The translations under genes were made by a program, and so were the position numbers. The notes under the pieces are model-generated. The model saw nothing but the letters and a program-made list of their open reading frames with translations. It did not search any database and was not told the origin of the DNA. Shown one piece after another: positions 24,624 through 33,253 of a DNA stretch of 64,000 nt. This DNA comes from CAZMVY01 sp964617875. Lineage in GTDB: Bacteria > Planctomycetota > Phycisphaerae > UBA1845 > PWPN01. Position 1 is the stretch's first letter, and every line of letters starts with the position of its first letter. The stretch lies in contig CAZUAI010000001.1 in assembly GCA_964617875.1 (NCBI GenBank), positions 119,266-183,265 of the forward strand, read 5' to 3'.

Positions 24624-25787
24624 TCATCGCGGCCCCGGCGGCGCTGTGGTATCGGGCACTCCGTCCTGTTTCTCGCCGAGAAGCTCGTCGATCCGCCGGC
24701 GCATGAACGTCTCACCTTCGGAGCCCTTCCAGTTCAGCTCGCCGTACCACCAGTAGCGGACGTACCCTTTCCTGTCCACGAGGTACACCGCGGGCCAGAC
24801 GCGATTGCCCCAGGCGTCCCAGTTCTTCCGGTCGTTGTCCACCGCGATCGGAAACGTCAGCCCATGCTCCCGCGCCTTCTTCTTCACTGACTCGATGTCG
24901 TGCTCGCCCTGCGTCTCGGGCGTGTGGATGCCGAGGATCGTCAGGCCCTTCTTCGCGTAAGCCTCCTGCCACGCCTTGTAGTGCGGATCGTTGCGGATGC
25001 AATTGGCGCAGCCGAACGTCCAGAAATGCAGCACCACCACATTCCCGCGGAGCCCGGCGAGCGTCAGCGGCCCGGTGTTCACCCACGCCGTCGCATCGCG
25101 GATCTCCGGGGCCTTGAACGGCGGCGCCCTGACGCGAGACAGATCGAACGCCTCGCCGAGCATCGCCGACCACCGTTCCTGCTGCTTCTCCGTGAGCACC
25201 GCAAGAATCCGCTCGCCCTCCTCCTGTCGCAGCCGCTGCGCCGCCTTCTCGATCGTCTCGCGGCGTTTCTCCTCGGGGGCCAGGTCTCCCGCCTTGCGGA
25301 ACGCCTCCTGGACGGCGGCGGTGATTCTCTCGATCTTGCGGCGCTGCGCGTCGCTCAGCGCGAACCGCTCGGCCACGTCCGGGCTCGACAGGGCCCGGGG
25401 GCCCTTCGCCTGGAGCGAGATCTGCTCGATGCGCGTCCATTGCGGCGGCGTCAGGATGCCCTTGAGCCCGGCCTCGCCCTTCGCGACCAGCTCGCGGATC
25501 TTCGTCCCGCTCTTCTCCGCCGGCAGGTCGCGCAGCGGCCAGAGCGGCCCGTCGATCTCGTCCATCAGACGGCCGACGGCTTTGCGCTGTTCGTCCGTCA
25601 GTTTCAATTCGCCCTGCACGCTCGAATCACGAACGAAGAAGACGGGCGAGTTGGCCACGGCGACCATGCCGCTGACAGGCTGCGTCGCGGCCGGTGCGCT
25701 TGCGGGTGCGGTCGCCGCCGGGGCCGGAACAGAGGACGTGCAGAACAGGATTGAGAAACCGGCCACGAACCGCCGCGCAGCGACCAT
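24624..25787 (-). CDS. Exported thioredoxin-like (TlpA/redoxin) protein with Spy-like helical N-terminal region
   Basis: A 387-residue exported protein. Signal peptide FVAGFSILFCTSSVPAPA, then a helical region with repeated L-[TS]-x-x-Q pieces (KLTDEQRKAVG, ILTPPQWTRIE, ALSDAQRRKIE, VLTEKQQERW), as in Spy/CpxP-like periplasmic proteins of this phylum. The C-terminal 150 residues form a thioredoxin fold: VVVLHFWTFGCANCIRNDP has a CxxC (CANC) redox site, then GIHTPETQGEHD and WPAVYLVDRKGYVRY with the cis-Pro region. It may act as a thiol oxidoreductase in the envelope. GAGGT lies before ATG 25787. It ends convergent to the beta-mannosidase gene, 148 bases away. Confidence 0.82.
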   Translation of the reverse strand: MVAARRFVAGFSILFCTSSVPAPAATAPASAPAATQPVSGMVAVANSPVFFVRDSSVQGELKLTDEQRKAVGRLMDEIDGPLWPLRDLPAEKSGTKIRELVAKGEAGLKGILTPPQWTRIEQISLQAKGPRALSSPDVAERFALSDAQRRKIERITAAVQEAFRKAGDLAPEEKRRETIEKAAQRLRQEEGERILAVLTEKQQERWSAMLGEAFDLSRVRAPPFKAPEIRDATAWVNTGPLTLAGLRGNVVVLHFWTFGCANCIRNDPHYKAWQEAYAKKGLTILGIHTPETQGEHDIESVKKKAREHGLTFPIAVDNDRKNWDAWGNRVWPAVYLVDRKGYVRYWWYGELNWKGSEGETFMRRRIDELLGEKQDGVPDTTAPPGPR

Positions 25788-25854
25788 GGACCACCTCATT
25801 GCCGGCCAGCATCGCGGCGCGCGACCTCTCTTTTCAGTTCGTCGCCTCGCCGCT

Positions 25855-27231
25855 TCACATGTTCCGCACAATCGCCTCGCCGAACTCGCTGCACTTGAGC
25901 AGCGTGGCCTTCTGGCCCTCGGCCTCCAGCAGCCGGTGGAAATCGTACGTCACCGTCCGCGCCGCGATCGCCCCGTCCATGCCCCGGATGATGCGGTCGG
26001 CCGCCTCGTTCCAGCCGAGGTGCCGGAACATCATCTCGCCCGAGAGGATCACGCTGCCCGGGTTGACCACGTCCTTGTCGGCGTACTTGGGAGCCGTGCC
26101 GTGCGTCGCTTCGAAGATCGCGTGGCCCGTCACCGAGTTGATGTTGCCGCCCGGCGCGATGCCGATCCCGCCGACCTGCGCCGCCAGAGCATCGGACAGG
26201 TAGTCGCCGTTCAGGTTGAGCGTCGCGATGACGTCAAACTCGTTCGGCCGCGTGAGCACCTGCTGCAGCGCGATATCGGCGATGGCGTCCTTGACGATGA
26301 CCTTGCCCGCGGCGACGGCGGCCTTCTGCTCCGCGTTGGCGGCGTCCTCGCCCTTCTCTTTCTTCGTGCGATCCCACTGCGCCCACGTGTACGTCCTGTC
26401 GCGGAAGCACGTCTCGGCCAGCTGGTAGCCCCAATCGCGGAACGCCCCCTCGGTGAACTTCATGATGTTGCCTTTGTGGACGAGCGTCACGCTCTTTCGC
26501 CCCTGGGCGATCGCGTACTGGATCGCCGCGCCGATCAGCCGCTGCGAGCCCGTCTTGCTCACCGGCTTGATGCCGACGCCCACGGTCACATCCGTCGCCG
26601 GCGGCACGTCCGCGTGGAGCATCCTGCGGAACTCGTTGACCTTCTCGACGGTGCCGAAGCGGATCTTCGCGAAGTCCGCGGGAAACTCCTGCCGCAGCCA
26701 GGCGAGGATCCTGCCGGCCTCCGGCGTACCGGCGGCGTACTCGATGCCCGCGTAGATGTCCTCCGTGTTCTCGCGGAAGATCACCATGTCCACCAGCTCC
26801 GGCCGCTTGACCGGCGACGGCACCCCCTGGAAGTACCGCACCGGCCGCAGACACACGTACAGGTCCAGCACCTGCCGCAGCGTCACGTTCAGCGAGCGGA
26901 TCCCCCCGCCGACCGGCGTCGTCAGCGGGCCCTTGATGCCCACCCGATAGTCGCGGAACGCCTCGACCGTCTCGTCCGGCAGCCACGTCCCGAACCGGTT
27001 GAACGACTTCTCGCCCGCGAACACCTCCATCCAGGCGATCCGGCGCTTCCCGCCATACGCCTTCTCCACCGCCGCATCCATGACGCGCTGCGACGCCCGC
27101 CAGATGTCCCGCCCCGTGCCGTCGCCCTCGATGAAGGGGATGATCGGCCGGTCCGGCACGGCCAGCTTGCCGGCGGCGTCGGTCCCGATCTTCTCACCAT
27201 CCCGCGGGGGTACGATTTCCACCTTCGCCAT
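25855..27231 (-). CDS. icd: Isocitrate dehydrogenase, NADP-dependent type
   Basis: A 458-residue isocitrate dehydrogenase that oxidises isocitrate to 2-oxoglutarate in the TCA cycle. It is of the E. coli Icd type: IKGPLTTPVGGGIRSLNV holds the substrate-binding Ser that IDH kinase targets in enterobacteria, CLRPVRYFQG and FRENTEDIYAGIEY follow, then GNIMKFTEGAFRDWGY and NLNGDYLSDALAAQVGG. Length is slightly above the usual 416 because of an insert near EKGEDAANAEQKAAVAAG. ATG 27231 follows GTGAGGG. It is the first gene of a minus-strand pair and diverges from hisF. Confidence 0.95.
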   Translation of the reverse strand: MAKVEIVPPRDGEKIGTDAAGKLAVPDRPIIPFIEGDGTGRDIWRASQRVMDAAVEKAYGGKRRIAWMEVFAGEKSFNRFGTWLPDETVEAFRDYRVGIKGPLTTPVGGGIRSLNVTLRQVLDLYVCLRPVRYFQGVPSPVKRPELVDMVIFRENTEDIYAGIEYAAGTPEAGRILAWLRQEFPADFAKIRFGTVEKVNEFRRMLHADVPPATDVTVGVGIKPVSKTGSQRLIGAAIQYAIAQGRKSVTLVHKGNIMKFTEGAFRDWGYQLAETCFRDRTYTWAQWDRTKKEKGEDAANAEQKAAVAAGKVIVKDAIADIALQQVLTRPNEFDVIATLNLNGDYLSDALAAQVGGIGIAPGGNINSVTGHAIFEATHGTAPKYADKDVVNPGSVILSGEMMFRHLGWNEAADRIIRGMDGAIAARTVTYDFHRLLEAEGQKATLLKCSEFGEAIVRNM

Positions 27232-27270
27232 GTCGGTATTCCCTCACGTCCAGAGCCCGGAAACCGCTGG

Positions 27271-27299
27271 AGTATAGCGTATTCCTTCGCCGGCGACAC
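27271..27299 (-). promoter_or_regulatory. Candidate icd promoter
   Basis: Minus strand TATACT (27276-27271) is a good -10; 17 bases upstream GTGTCG matches the -35 at three of six. Transcription would start about 33 bases before ATG 27231. It is back-to-back with the hisF promoter. Confidence 0.35.
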
Positions 27300-27312
27300 G
27301 TGGTGCCGGGGG

Positions 27313-27340
27313 TTGAAACGTCCCGGGTCGCCAGTAGAAT
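27313..27340 (+). promoter_or_regulatory. Candidate hisF promoter
   Basis: TTGAAA (27313-27318), 16 bases, TAGAAT (27335-27340), each five of six to consensus. Start expected near 27347, about 35 bases before hisF. Confidence 0.55.
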
Positions 27341-27381
27341 GGATTGTCCGGCTGGCTGATGCCGGCCGGGGCCGACCCAAG

Positions 27382-28149
27382 ATGCTGGCCAAGCGCATAA
27401 TCCCATGCCTGGATGTCGATAAGGGCCGCGTCGTCAAGGGTGTTCGCTTTTTCGAGCACCGGGACGCGGGGGACGTCGGCGAATGCGCCCGACGCTACGA
27501 AGACCAGGGGGCCGACGAGCTGGTCTTCTACGATATTACGGCCAGCCATGAAGGCCGTGATCTCATGATGGACGTGCTGACCGACGCCGCGGAACACGTG
27601 TTCATGCCCCTGACCGTCGGCGGTGGCGTGCGTACGCTTGACGACGTCCGCGCCATGCTCAACGCCGGGGCCGACAAGGTCAGCATCAACTCCGCCGCCG
27701 TCCAGAACCGTAACCTCATTCGCGAAGCCGCTTTGCGATTCGGAAGCCAGTGCATCGTTCTCGCGATCGACGCCAACCGGGTCCAGCGGGACGGGCGGGA
27801 GTTCTGGGAGGTCTACATCAACGGCGGCCGGGTGCCGACGGGCATCGAGGTCGTCGAGTGGGCCGTCCGGGGCCAGGCGGAGGGCGCGGGCGAGATCGTC
27901 TTGAACGTCATGAACGCCGATGGAACGCGCGACGGCTACGACATCGAGATGACGCGGGCGGTTTCGGAGGCGGTCGGGATTCCCGTGGTGGCGTCCGGCG
28001 GCGCCGGGAAGCCGGAGGACATGGCGGAGGTAGTGCTCAAGGGCAAGGCGGATGCGGCACTGGCCGCCAGCATCTTCCACTTCGGTACCCATACGATCCA
28101 GGAGACCAAGAGGCTCATGGCAGACCGGGGGATTCCGGTCCGCCTGTGA
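27382..28149 (+). CDS. hisF: Imidazole glycerol phosphate synthase subunit HisF
   Basis: A 255-residue barrel, the cyclase half of imidazole glycerol phosphate synthase, which with HisH makes IGP and AICAR in histidine synthesis. MLAKRIIPCLDVDKGRVVKG carries the first catalytic Asp (Asp11), LAIDANRVQRDG the second conserved Asp region, and MNADGTRDGYD and VVASGGAGKPEDMAEV the phosphate-binding loops. Length is normal. ATG 27382 is the family start. No other his gene is in the window, so histidine genes are dispersed. The next gene follows after 34 bases and may be co-transcribed. Confidence 0.96.
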   Translation: MLAKRIIPCLDVDKGRVVKGVRFFEHRDAGDVGECARRYEDQGADELVFYDITASHEGRDLMMDVLTDAAEHVFMPLTVGGGVRTLDDVRAMLNAGADKVSINSAAVQNRNLIREAALRFGSQCIVLAIDANRVQRDGREFWEVYINGGRVPTGIEVVEWAVRGQAEGAGEIVLNVMNADGTRDGYDIEMTRAVSEAVGIPVVASGGAGKPEDMAEVVLKGKADAALAASIFHFGTHTIQETKRLMADRGIPVRL

Positions 28150-28183
28150 CCGACGACGTGAACCATCGAGCGTGGAGTGAGCC

Positions 28184-29977
28184 GTGATTATGGAAACTGT
28201 CAGCCTCGTTTTCCTGGCGGCGTCGCCGGGCGATACCGGCATGGTCAACCAGCCCCTTGCGGAACTGGTCGGATCGATCGCTGACGCATCGTTGCCGTCG
28301 CCGGGCGGATACATCAGCATTGCCAAGCTGGTATTCGTGCTGGTCTGGTTCGGCCTCTGGGTGTACTTCTGCCAATGGGTGGACAAGGACACGCAGTACG
28401 TCAAGTCGATGTCGCGGTACACCTGGAACGGCATCGTCCTGGGCAGCGGCCTGGCGGGGCTGGCGATCTGGCTTCTGCTGCCCTGGCAGGGCGTCGGCCT
28501 GTTTGTGGCGGGTTGGGGCGTCTGGCTGATCGTGACGGCGGGGGCGTGTGCGGTCTACGTCGTGCTGCGCAACCGGGTGGTCGCACCGCCCGCCCGCGTG
28601 TTCACGCCCAGGCACCTCGCCGAACAACTGCGGAAGATCGGCGGGAAAAAGGCCCAGACGGCCGAGGCCTTCGAACGCGTCAGCGTGACGATGGCCAACG
28701 GCAAGAAACTGAAGCCGCCGGAGGACCCCGCGCAGATTCAGCCGTACGAGACCGTGCAGAACCTGCTGTTCGACGCCCTCTGGCGGCGGGCAAACCAGGT
28801 GGCCCTGGCGGCCGTCGGCGAAAATGTCCGGCTCGTCTACAAGATCGACGGCGTCAATACGGAACGCCGCGATCTGCTGACGGCCGCGCAGGTCCCGGGC
28901 GCGATCGACCTGCTGAAGCAGATTGCCAACCTGAACATCGAGGAGCGGCGCAAGCCGCAGTCGGGCAAGATTCACGCCGTCAACCCGACCGCCGGCACAA
29001 AGGTCGAGATGGAAGTCCGCACCTCCGGCACCAAGGCCGGCGAGCAGGTCGAACTGCGGATCATGACGCAGGAGGCCCGCCTGCGAATGCCGGACCTCGG
29101 CCTGAATGAGCAGCAACTGGAACAGCTCGACAAGATCGTCAAGGCGCCGAAGGGGCTTGTCATCATCAGCGGGCCGCGGGGCAGCGGCGTGACCACGACG
29201 CTCTATGCGTGCCTGCGGGCACACGACGCCTTCATGCAGAACCTCCAGAGCCTCGAACGCACGCCGCTGATGGAACTGGAGAACATCACGCAGAACAGGT
29301 TCGACCCGACGCGGGCCGACGTGCCCTACGCCCGGCAGCTCCAGTCGATCTTCCGGCGCGAGCCGGACGTGGTCATGGTCAGCGACTGCCCGGACCAGGA
29401 AACGGCCCACCTCGCCGCGAAGTCGGCCACGGAGGGCAAGAAGGTCTACCTCGGCATGCAGGCCCGGAACACGCTCGACGCTCTCAATCGCTTCAAGGTC
29501 CTCTGCACGGACTCCGAACTCACGTCGCAGGCCCTGCTCGGCATCTGCTGCCAGCGGCTGATCCGGAAGCTGTGCGTGTCCTGCCGCGAACCATACAAGC
29601 CCGACGCCGCGCTGCTGCGCAAGGCCAACATCCCCGCCGACCACGTCGAGTACTTCTACCGGGCCCGGACCGAGCCCATGCTCGACAAGAAGGGCAAGCC
29701 TGTCCTGTGCCCCAACTGCCAGGGCAGCGGCCACTTCGGCCGGGTCGGCGTCTTCGAGGTCCTCGTCCTCGACGACGCCATCCGCGAACTGATCCGAAAC
29801 GGCCAGCCCGCCGCCGCCATCCTCAAGCAGGCTCGCAAGAACGGCATGCGGGAGCTTCAGGAGGTCGGCATCCAGCTCGTCGTCAAGGGCATTACCAGCA
29901 TGAACGAAGTCATCCGCGGCCTGCGGGACGAGGACTCGCCCCAGAACGGGCCCGAGGCATCGGCCGGCCGGCCATAG
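28184..29977 (+). CDS. Membrane-anchored GspE/PilB-like protein with degenerate Walker A
   Basis: A 597-residue relative of type II secretion/type IV pilus ATPases. Three hydrophobic helices (about 45-66, 84-103, 105-128) come first, which classic GspE/PilB lack; then the N2-like region and the ATPase fold. The P-loop reads GPRGSGVTTT (330-339): the invariant lysine is Val336. The Asp box GEIRD is VSDCPDQETA (399-408) and the usual His box is replaced by MQARNTLDAL. The zinc motif is kept (CVSC and CPNC, as in GspE), as is GRVGVFEVLVLDD. So the fold is conserved but ATP hydrolysis is doubtful. GGAG lies six bases before GTG 28184. A CvpA-like gene follows after 14 bases. Confidence 0.85.
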   Translation: MIMETVSLVFLAASPGDTGMVNQPLAELVGSIADASLPSPGGYISIAKLVFVLVWFGLWVYFCQWVDKDTQYVKSMSRYTWNGIVLGSGLAGLAIWLLLPWQGVGLFVAGWGVWLIVTAGACAVYVVLRNRVVAPPARVFTPRHLAEQLRKIGGKKAQTAEAFERVSVTMANGKKLKPPEDPAQIQPYETVQNLLFDALWRRANQVALAAVGENVRLVYKIDGVNTERRDLLTAAQVPGAIDLLKQIANLNIEERRKPQSGKIHAVNPTAGTKVEMEVRTSGTKAGEQVELRIMTQEARLRMPDLGLNEQQLEQLDKIVKAPKGLVIISGPRGSGVTTTLYACLRAHDAFMQNLQSLERTPLMELENITQNRFDPTRADVPYARQLQSIFRREPDVVMVSDCPDQETAHLAAKSATEGKKVYLGMQARNTLDALNRFKVLCTDSELTSQALLGICCQRLIRKLCVSCREPYKPDAALLRKANIPADHVEYFYRARTEPMLDKKGKPVLCPNCQGSGHFGRVGVFEVLVLDDAIRELIRNGQPAAAILKQARKNGMRELQEVGIQLVVKGITSMNEVIRGLRDEDSPQNGPEASAGRP

Positions 29978-29991
29978 CGGAGGAGCAGCAC

Positions 29992-31866
29992 ATGTGGTTC
30001 TCTCTGTTCAGCGTGGTCCTCGTTCTCTGCATCGCCTACTTCCAGGTGATCCAGGGGCTTTTCAGCGGCGTCATCATGTGCGTGCTGACGGTCCTCTGCG
30101 CGGCACTGGCCTTCGGAACGTACGAGAACCTGTACTACGGCTTCCTGATCGACCGGATGCCGGACCACGGCGAAGCCGTCGCGCTGCTCTCCATCTTCAT
30201 TATCTCCCTGCTGGTGCTCCGCACGGCGGCCGACGCCGGCATTCCCGGCAACATGGTATTCCCCGTCTGGGTCGAGCGAATCGGCGGCGGCGCCCTCGGC
30301 CTCGTGACCGCCCTCGTCATGGTCGGCATGATCCAGATCGGTTTCCAGCTCCTGCCCTTCAGCAACACGTTTCTCGGCTTCAACCGTTTTGCACCGGTGG
30401 ACAATCGCGGCAGCGTGATCGACGACGACCGCCTCAAAAAGCTCAAGCCGGACGAAGTGGAATGGCCGCGCCAGAACCTGATGCTCAGCCCCGATGAGTT
30501 CACGATCCGGCTCGTCTCCACGCTGTCGAGCGGGGCCCTCAGCGGCAATCAGGCGTTCCGCGACGTCTATCCCGATTTCGCCGCGACCCTCCAGGACACC
30601 CGAACCGCCGTGCAACGCGAATCACGCCACGCGGTGACCGACATTCAGCAGGGAATCACCCTCCAGGACAAAGGTTACTGGATCCTCGAATCCAACCGGC
30701 TGGATCGGTTGATAAAAGACAAAGACCCGAAGACCGGCGCTGACATCGAGAAAACGGCTCCGGCCCTGATCCCCCCCGGCGACGAGCTTCGGGTCTACCG
30801 CGTGAAGCTGAGCAGCGATGTGAAGGACACGGACAGCAACTTCCGCTTTCGGGCGCCCCAGGTCCGCATCGTCGGACGCGACCGCCCCGGCGGCCCGCCG
30901 ACGCAATACATCCTGAAGGGCATCGACCGGGCGCCGCCGCCGTCCAATGCACAGCCTGGCGTCCAGCCGGCGAAGACCGTCCGGCCGCCAACCGGTGGCA
31001 CCCAATACCTCGAACTGTTCCGCGACCCGGTCACGGAAAAGCACGAGGTGTCGAACGTGGTGCGCGCGGGGGATACGTTCGATTTCGTCTTCGCGGTACC
31101 CAAGACCTTCCAGGCACGGTTCATCGAGTTCAAGCGGACGGCCCGCGTGGACGTCAGCAACCATCGAAAGATCGACAAGCCCGTCGAGAAGCCGACCGCG
31201 GCGCCCAGGAACAGCAGCCGGGACCGGGCCCCCGGCCAGGGCAGCCAGCCGCCGGACGGCAGCACGCAGACGCCGCCGCCCGAGGCGACCAACCGCATTC
31301 ACGGCGTCTGGCTCGGCAAGAAGGCACCCGAGTTTCGCGACCGCCTGCCGATCAAGCTCGCCGGCAACGTCGGCGGGGCGCAGATCGAAAACGGAAAACT
31401 TGTCGGCGGCCGGTTCTTTCTCCCCGTTCAGGAGGAGAACCTGACGCAGGACGATTCCCAACGGCTGCAGGTGGCCGTCCCCGAAAACGAGCGTTTGCTC
31501 TTCGTCACGGTCACCGAGCTCGACCCGAAGTCCTACCTGGGCAAGGCACGCGGCTTTGCCCAGCGCGCCCTGCCGACCGTCACGCTCAAGCTCGAAGGCG
31601 GCAAAGAGATCAAGCCGGCGGGCAAGTATGCCTTTGCACGGTTCGACGGCCAGTGGTGGTTCGAGTGCATCTTCCTCGACCAGACCGCCCGCGACGCAGA
31701 CAAGGACGTCCCGATCTTCGACAAGATCAAGCACGACCAGCTGACCCAGGACGACAGCGTCTACGTGTACCTCTTCATGGTCCCCGTGGGCGCCAAGCCG
31801 GTCGAACTGGCTCGCGCCAAGGCCGAGGGCATCCCGCTGAAGTCCTACAACCTCGAGGCGAAATAG
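29992..31866 (+). CDS. CvpA-like membrane protein with duplicated C-terminal domain
   Basis: A 624-residue protein with about four N-terminal membrane helices (SLFSVVLVLCIAYFQVIQGL; VIMCVLTVLCAALAFGTYENL; AVALLSIFIISLLVLRTAADA; GALGLVTALVMVGMIQIGFQL) arranged as in the CvpA family, then a long extracytoplasmic or cytosolic part. The middle has GDELRVYRVKLSS and TFDFVFAVPKTFQARFIEFKRT, and a Pro/Gln-rich linker. The last 191 residues, from NRIHGVWLGK to YNLEAK, are a domain repeated in the next gene. I do not know that domain. GGAGGAG precedes ATG 29992. The tight spacing to the GspE-like gene suggests they work together. Confidence 0.75.
   Translation: MWFSLFSVVLVLCIAYFQVIQGLFSGVIMCVLTVLCAALAFGTYENLYYGFLIDRMPDHGEAVALLSIFIISLLVLRTAADAGIPGNMVFPVWVERIGGGALGLVTALVMVGMIQIGFQLLPFSNTFLGFNRFAPVDNRGSVIDDDRLKKLKPDEVEWPRQNLMLSPDEFTIRLVSTLSSGALSGNQAFRDVYPDFAATLQDTRTAVQRESRHAVTDIQQGITLQDKGYWILESNRLDRLIKDKDPKTGADIEKTAPALIPPGDELRVYRVKLSSDVKDTDSNFRFRAPQVRIVGRDRPGGPPTQYILKGIDRAPPPSNAQPGVQPAKTVRPPTGGTQYLELFRDPVTEKHEVSNVVRAGDTFDFVFAVPKTFQARFIEFKRTARVDVSNHRKIDKPVEKPTAAPRNSSRDRAPGQGSQPPDGSTQTPPPEATNRIHGVWLGKKAPEFRDRLPIKLAGNVGGAQIENGKLVGGRFFLPVQEENLTQDDSQRLQVAVPENERLLFVTVTELDPKSYLGKARGFAQRALPTVTLKLEGGKEIKPAGKYAFARFDGQWWFECIFLDQTARDADKDVPIFDKIKHDQLTQDDSVYVYLFMVPVGAKPVELARAKAEGIPLKSYNLEAK
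31291..31866 (+). repeat. Tandem coding duplication, copy 1
   Basis: 576 bases encoding the last 191 residues of the CvpA-like protein plus stop. Its partner at 32554-33129 has exactly the same length, ends at its own stop codon, and encodes a protein segment identical at roughly three quarters of positions by eye count (about 148 of 191). Confidence 0.85.
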
Positions 31867-31989
31867 GGCAGGCGGTTCTCGGCGACCGCGCACGTACGGC
31901 CGCGGAGGTTTGCCCACCGGATGCTCCGTTCTTCCGGCTCACGGGCGGTGTGGAACCCCGGCAACCGTTGGCCGCCCCGGAGACGCGCA

Positions 31990-33129
31990 ATGGCCGAGTG
32001 GTGGTACAGGTCGGGTGACGCCGAGCACGGTCCGGTGTCCTGGGATGAATTGAAGAGGCTCGCGGGGGCCGGATGGATCGGACCGGCCACTCCCGTCCGG
32101 CAGGAAGGTGCGTCGGCCTGGGCCTTGCTGGGCCAGGTGCAAGACCCGGCCCGCGACGGCACGGCGAAGGCCCGCACCGTGGTCAAACCCGCGGCGGACG
32201 ACAACCTGATCCCGTTCGCCGAGGAGCCGCCCCCGGCGCCTCCATACGCGGATCCGGCAAGTAGCCCCGACGGCAGCGAACGGCCGGGAAACGCCATTCA
32301 AGGACTCGCATCCCCCGCGCAAGGACGACGAGGCGACGCGAAGCGGCCTGCGCGGCGTCTGGTCGTCGCGGCCGTCGGCGTGGTGGTACTCGGTGTCGCG
32401 GCCGCTCTGCTGAGCCGGCATGTCAGCCGGCCCCGGTCCCTGAGCGGCCCCGGCGGCACGGCGGCGAATCGCCCCGTTCAATCGCCGCAGTCGCCCCGGG
32501 ATGAACCCCGGCCATCAGGGACCGCTCAGGACGCCCCGTCGGGCGAATCGCCCAACCGCATTCACGGCGTGTGGATCGGAAAGACGCCGCCCGAGTTCCG
32601 CGACAGCCTGCCGCTCAAGCTCACCGGCAAAGTCCATGGGGCGGAGATCGAGAACGGCAAACTCGCCGGCGGTCGCTTTTCCCTGCCGGTCCAGGCGGAA
32701 AACAGGCCGCAGAACGACTCCGAACGGCTGCGGGTGTTGATCCCGGAAGACGAGCGTCTGCTCTTCGTCACGGTCACGGAGTTGGACCCGCAGTCCTATC
32801 TGGGCAAGGCACGCGGGTACGCCCAGCGGGCCCTGCCGACCGTCGCGCTCAAGCTCGACGGGGGCCGGGTGGTCTGGCCCGCCGGCAAGTACGCCTTCGC
32901 GCGAATCGGCGGCCAGTGGTGGTTCGAGTGCATCTTTCTCGACCAGACGGCCCGTGACGCGGAGACGCCGGTTCCGATCTTTGACAAGATCAGGCACGAC
33001 GACCTGATTCAGCCCGACAGCATCTACGTGTACCTCTTCATGGTGCCGGTCGGCGCCAGGCCCGTCGAGTTGCTGCGCGCCGGCGCCGAAGGCATCCCGC
33101 TGAAACCGTACAACCTTGTGGCGAAATAG
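31990..33129 (+). CDS. GYF_2-domain membrane protein with duplicated C-terminal domain
   Basis: A 379-residue protein. Residues 1-50 are a GYF_2 (DUF4339) domain: AEWWYRSGDAEHGPVSWDEL, LAGAGWIGPATPVRQEG, ASAWALLGQ. A Pro-rich stretch and one membrane helix (about 122-140, LVVAAVGVVVLGVAAALL) follow, then a Pro/Ser linker and the same 191-residue domain as the preceding gene (NRIHGVWIGK to YNLVAK). GYF_2 domains usually bind proline-rich or membrane partners. ATG 31990 has CGGAG upstream; the open frame begins 69 bases earlier without a site. The gap to the CvpA-like gene is 123 bases. Confidence 0.8.
   Translation: MAEWWYRSGDAEHGPVSWDELKRLAGAGWIGPATPVRQEGASAWALLGQVQDPARDGTAKARTVVKPAADDNLIPFAEEPPPAPPYADPASSPDGSERPGNAIQGLASPAQGRRGDAKRPARRLVVAAVGVVVLGVAAALLSRHVSRPRSLSGPGGTAANRPVQSPQSPRDEPRPSGTAQDAPSGESPNRIHGVWIGKTPPEFRDSLPLKLTGKVHGAEIENGKLAGGRFSLPVQAENRPQNDSERLRVLIPEDERLLFVTVTELDPQSYLGKARGYAQRALPTVALKLDGGRVVWPAGKYAFARIGGQWWFECIFLDQTARDAETPVPIFDKIRHDDLIQPDSIYVYLFMVPVGARPVELLRAGAEGIPLKPYNLVAK
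32554..33129 (+). repeat. Tandem coding duplication, copy 2
   Basis: Second copy of the 576-base unit at 31291-31866, here at the end of the GYF_2-domain gene. The flanking parts of the two genes are unrelated, so a domain-sized segment was copied onto a different N-terminus or the original N-terminus was replaced. Confidence 0.85.
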
Positions 33130-33253
33130 TACTGACGGACAAAGGACCGTGTGCGGCGGACTGCCGCACCGGACGACGGCAACAGACTGCGCCTTACGCA
33201 TTGCATCCGCATCGGCTATCCTGTCCGCGGGTGCGATGCGAGGAGGATTCCGC

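Noticed and set aside
24991..27381. In-frame extension of hisF far to the left
   Set aside because: It runs antisense through icd and the thioredoxin-like gene; hisF has its own start, promoter and normal length.
28184..29977. Ordinary type IV pilus or type II secretion ATPase
   Set aside because: P-loop lysine, Asp box and His box are all altered and no pilus or secretion partners are adjacent.
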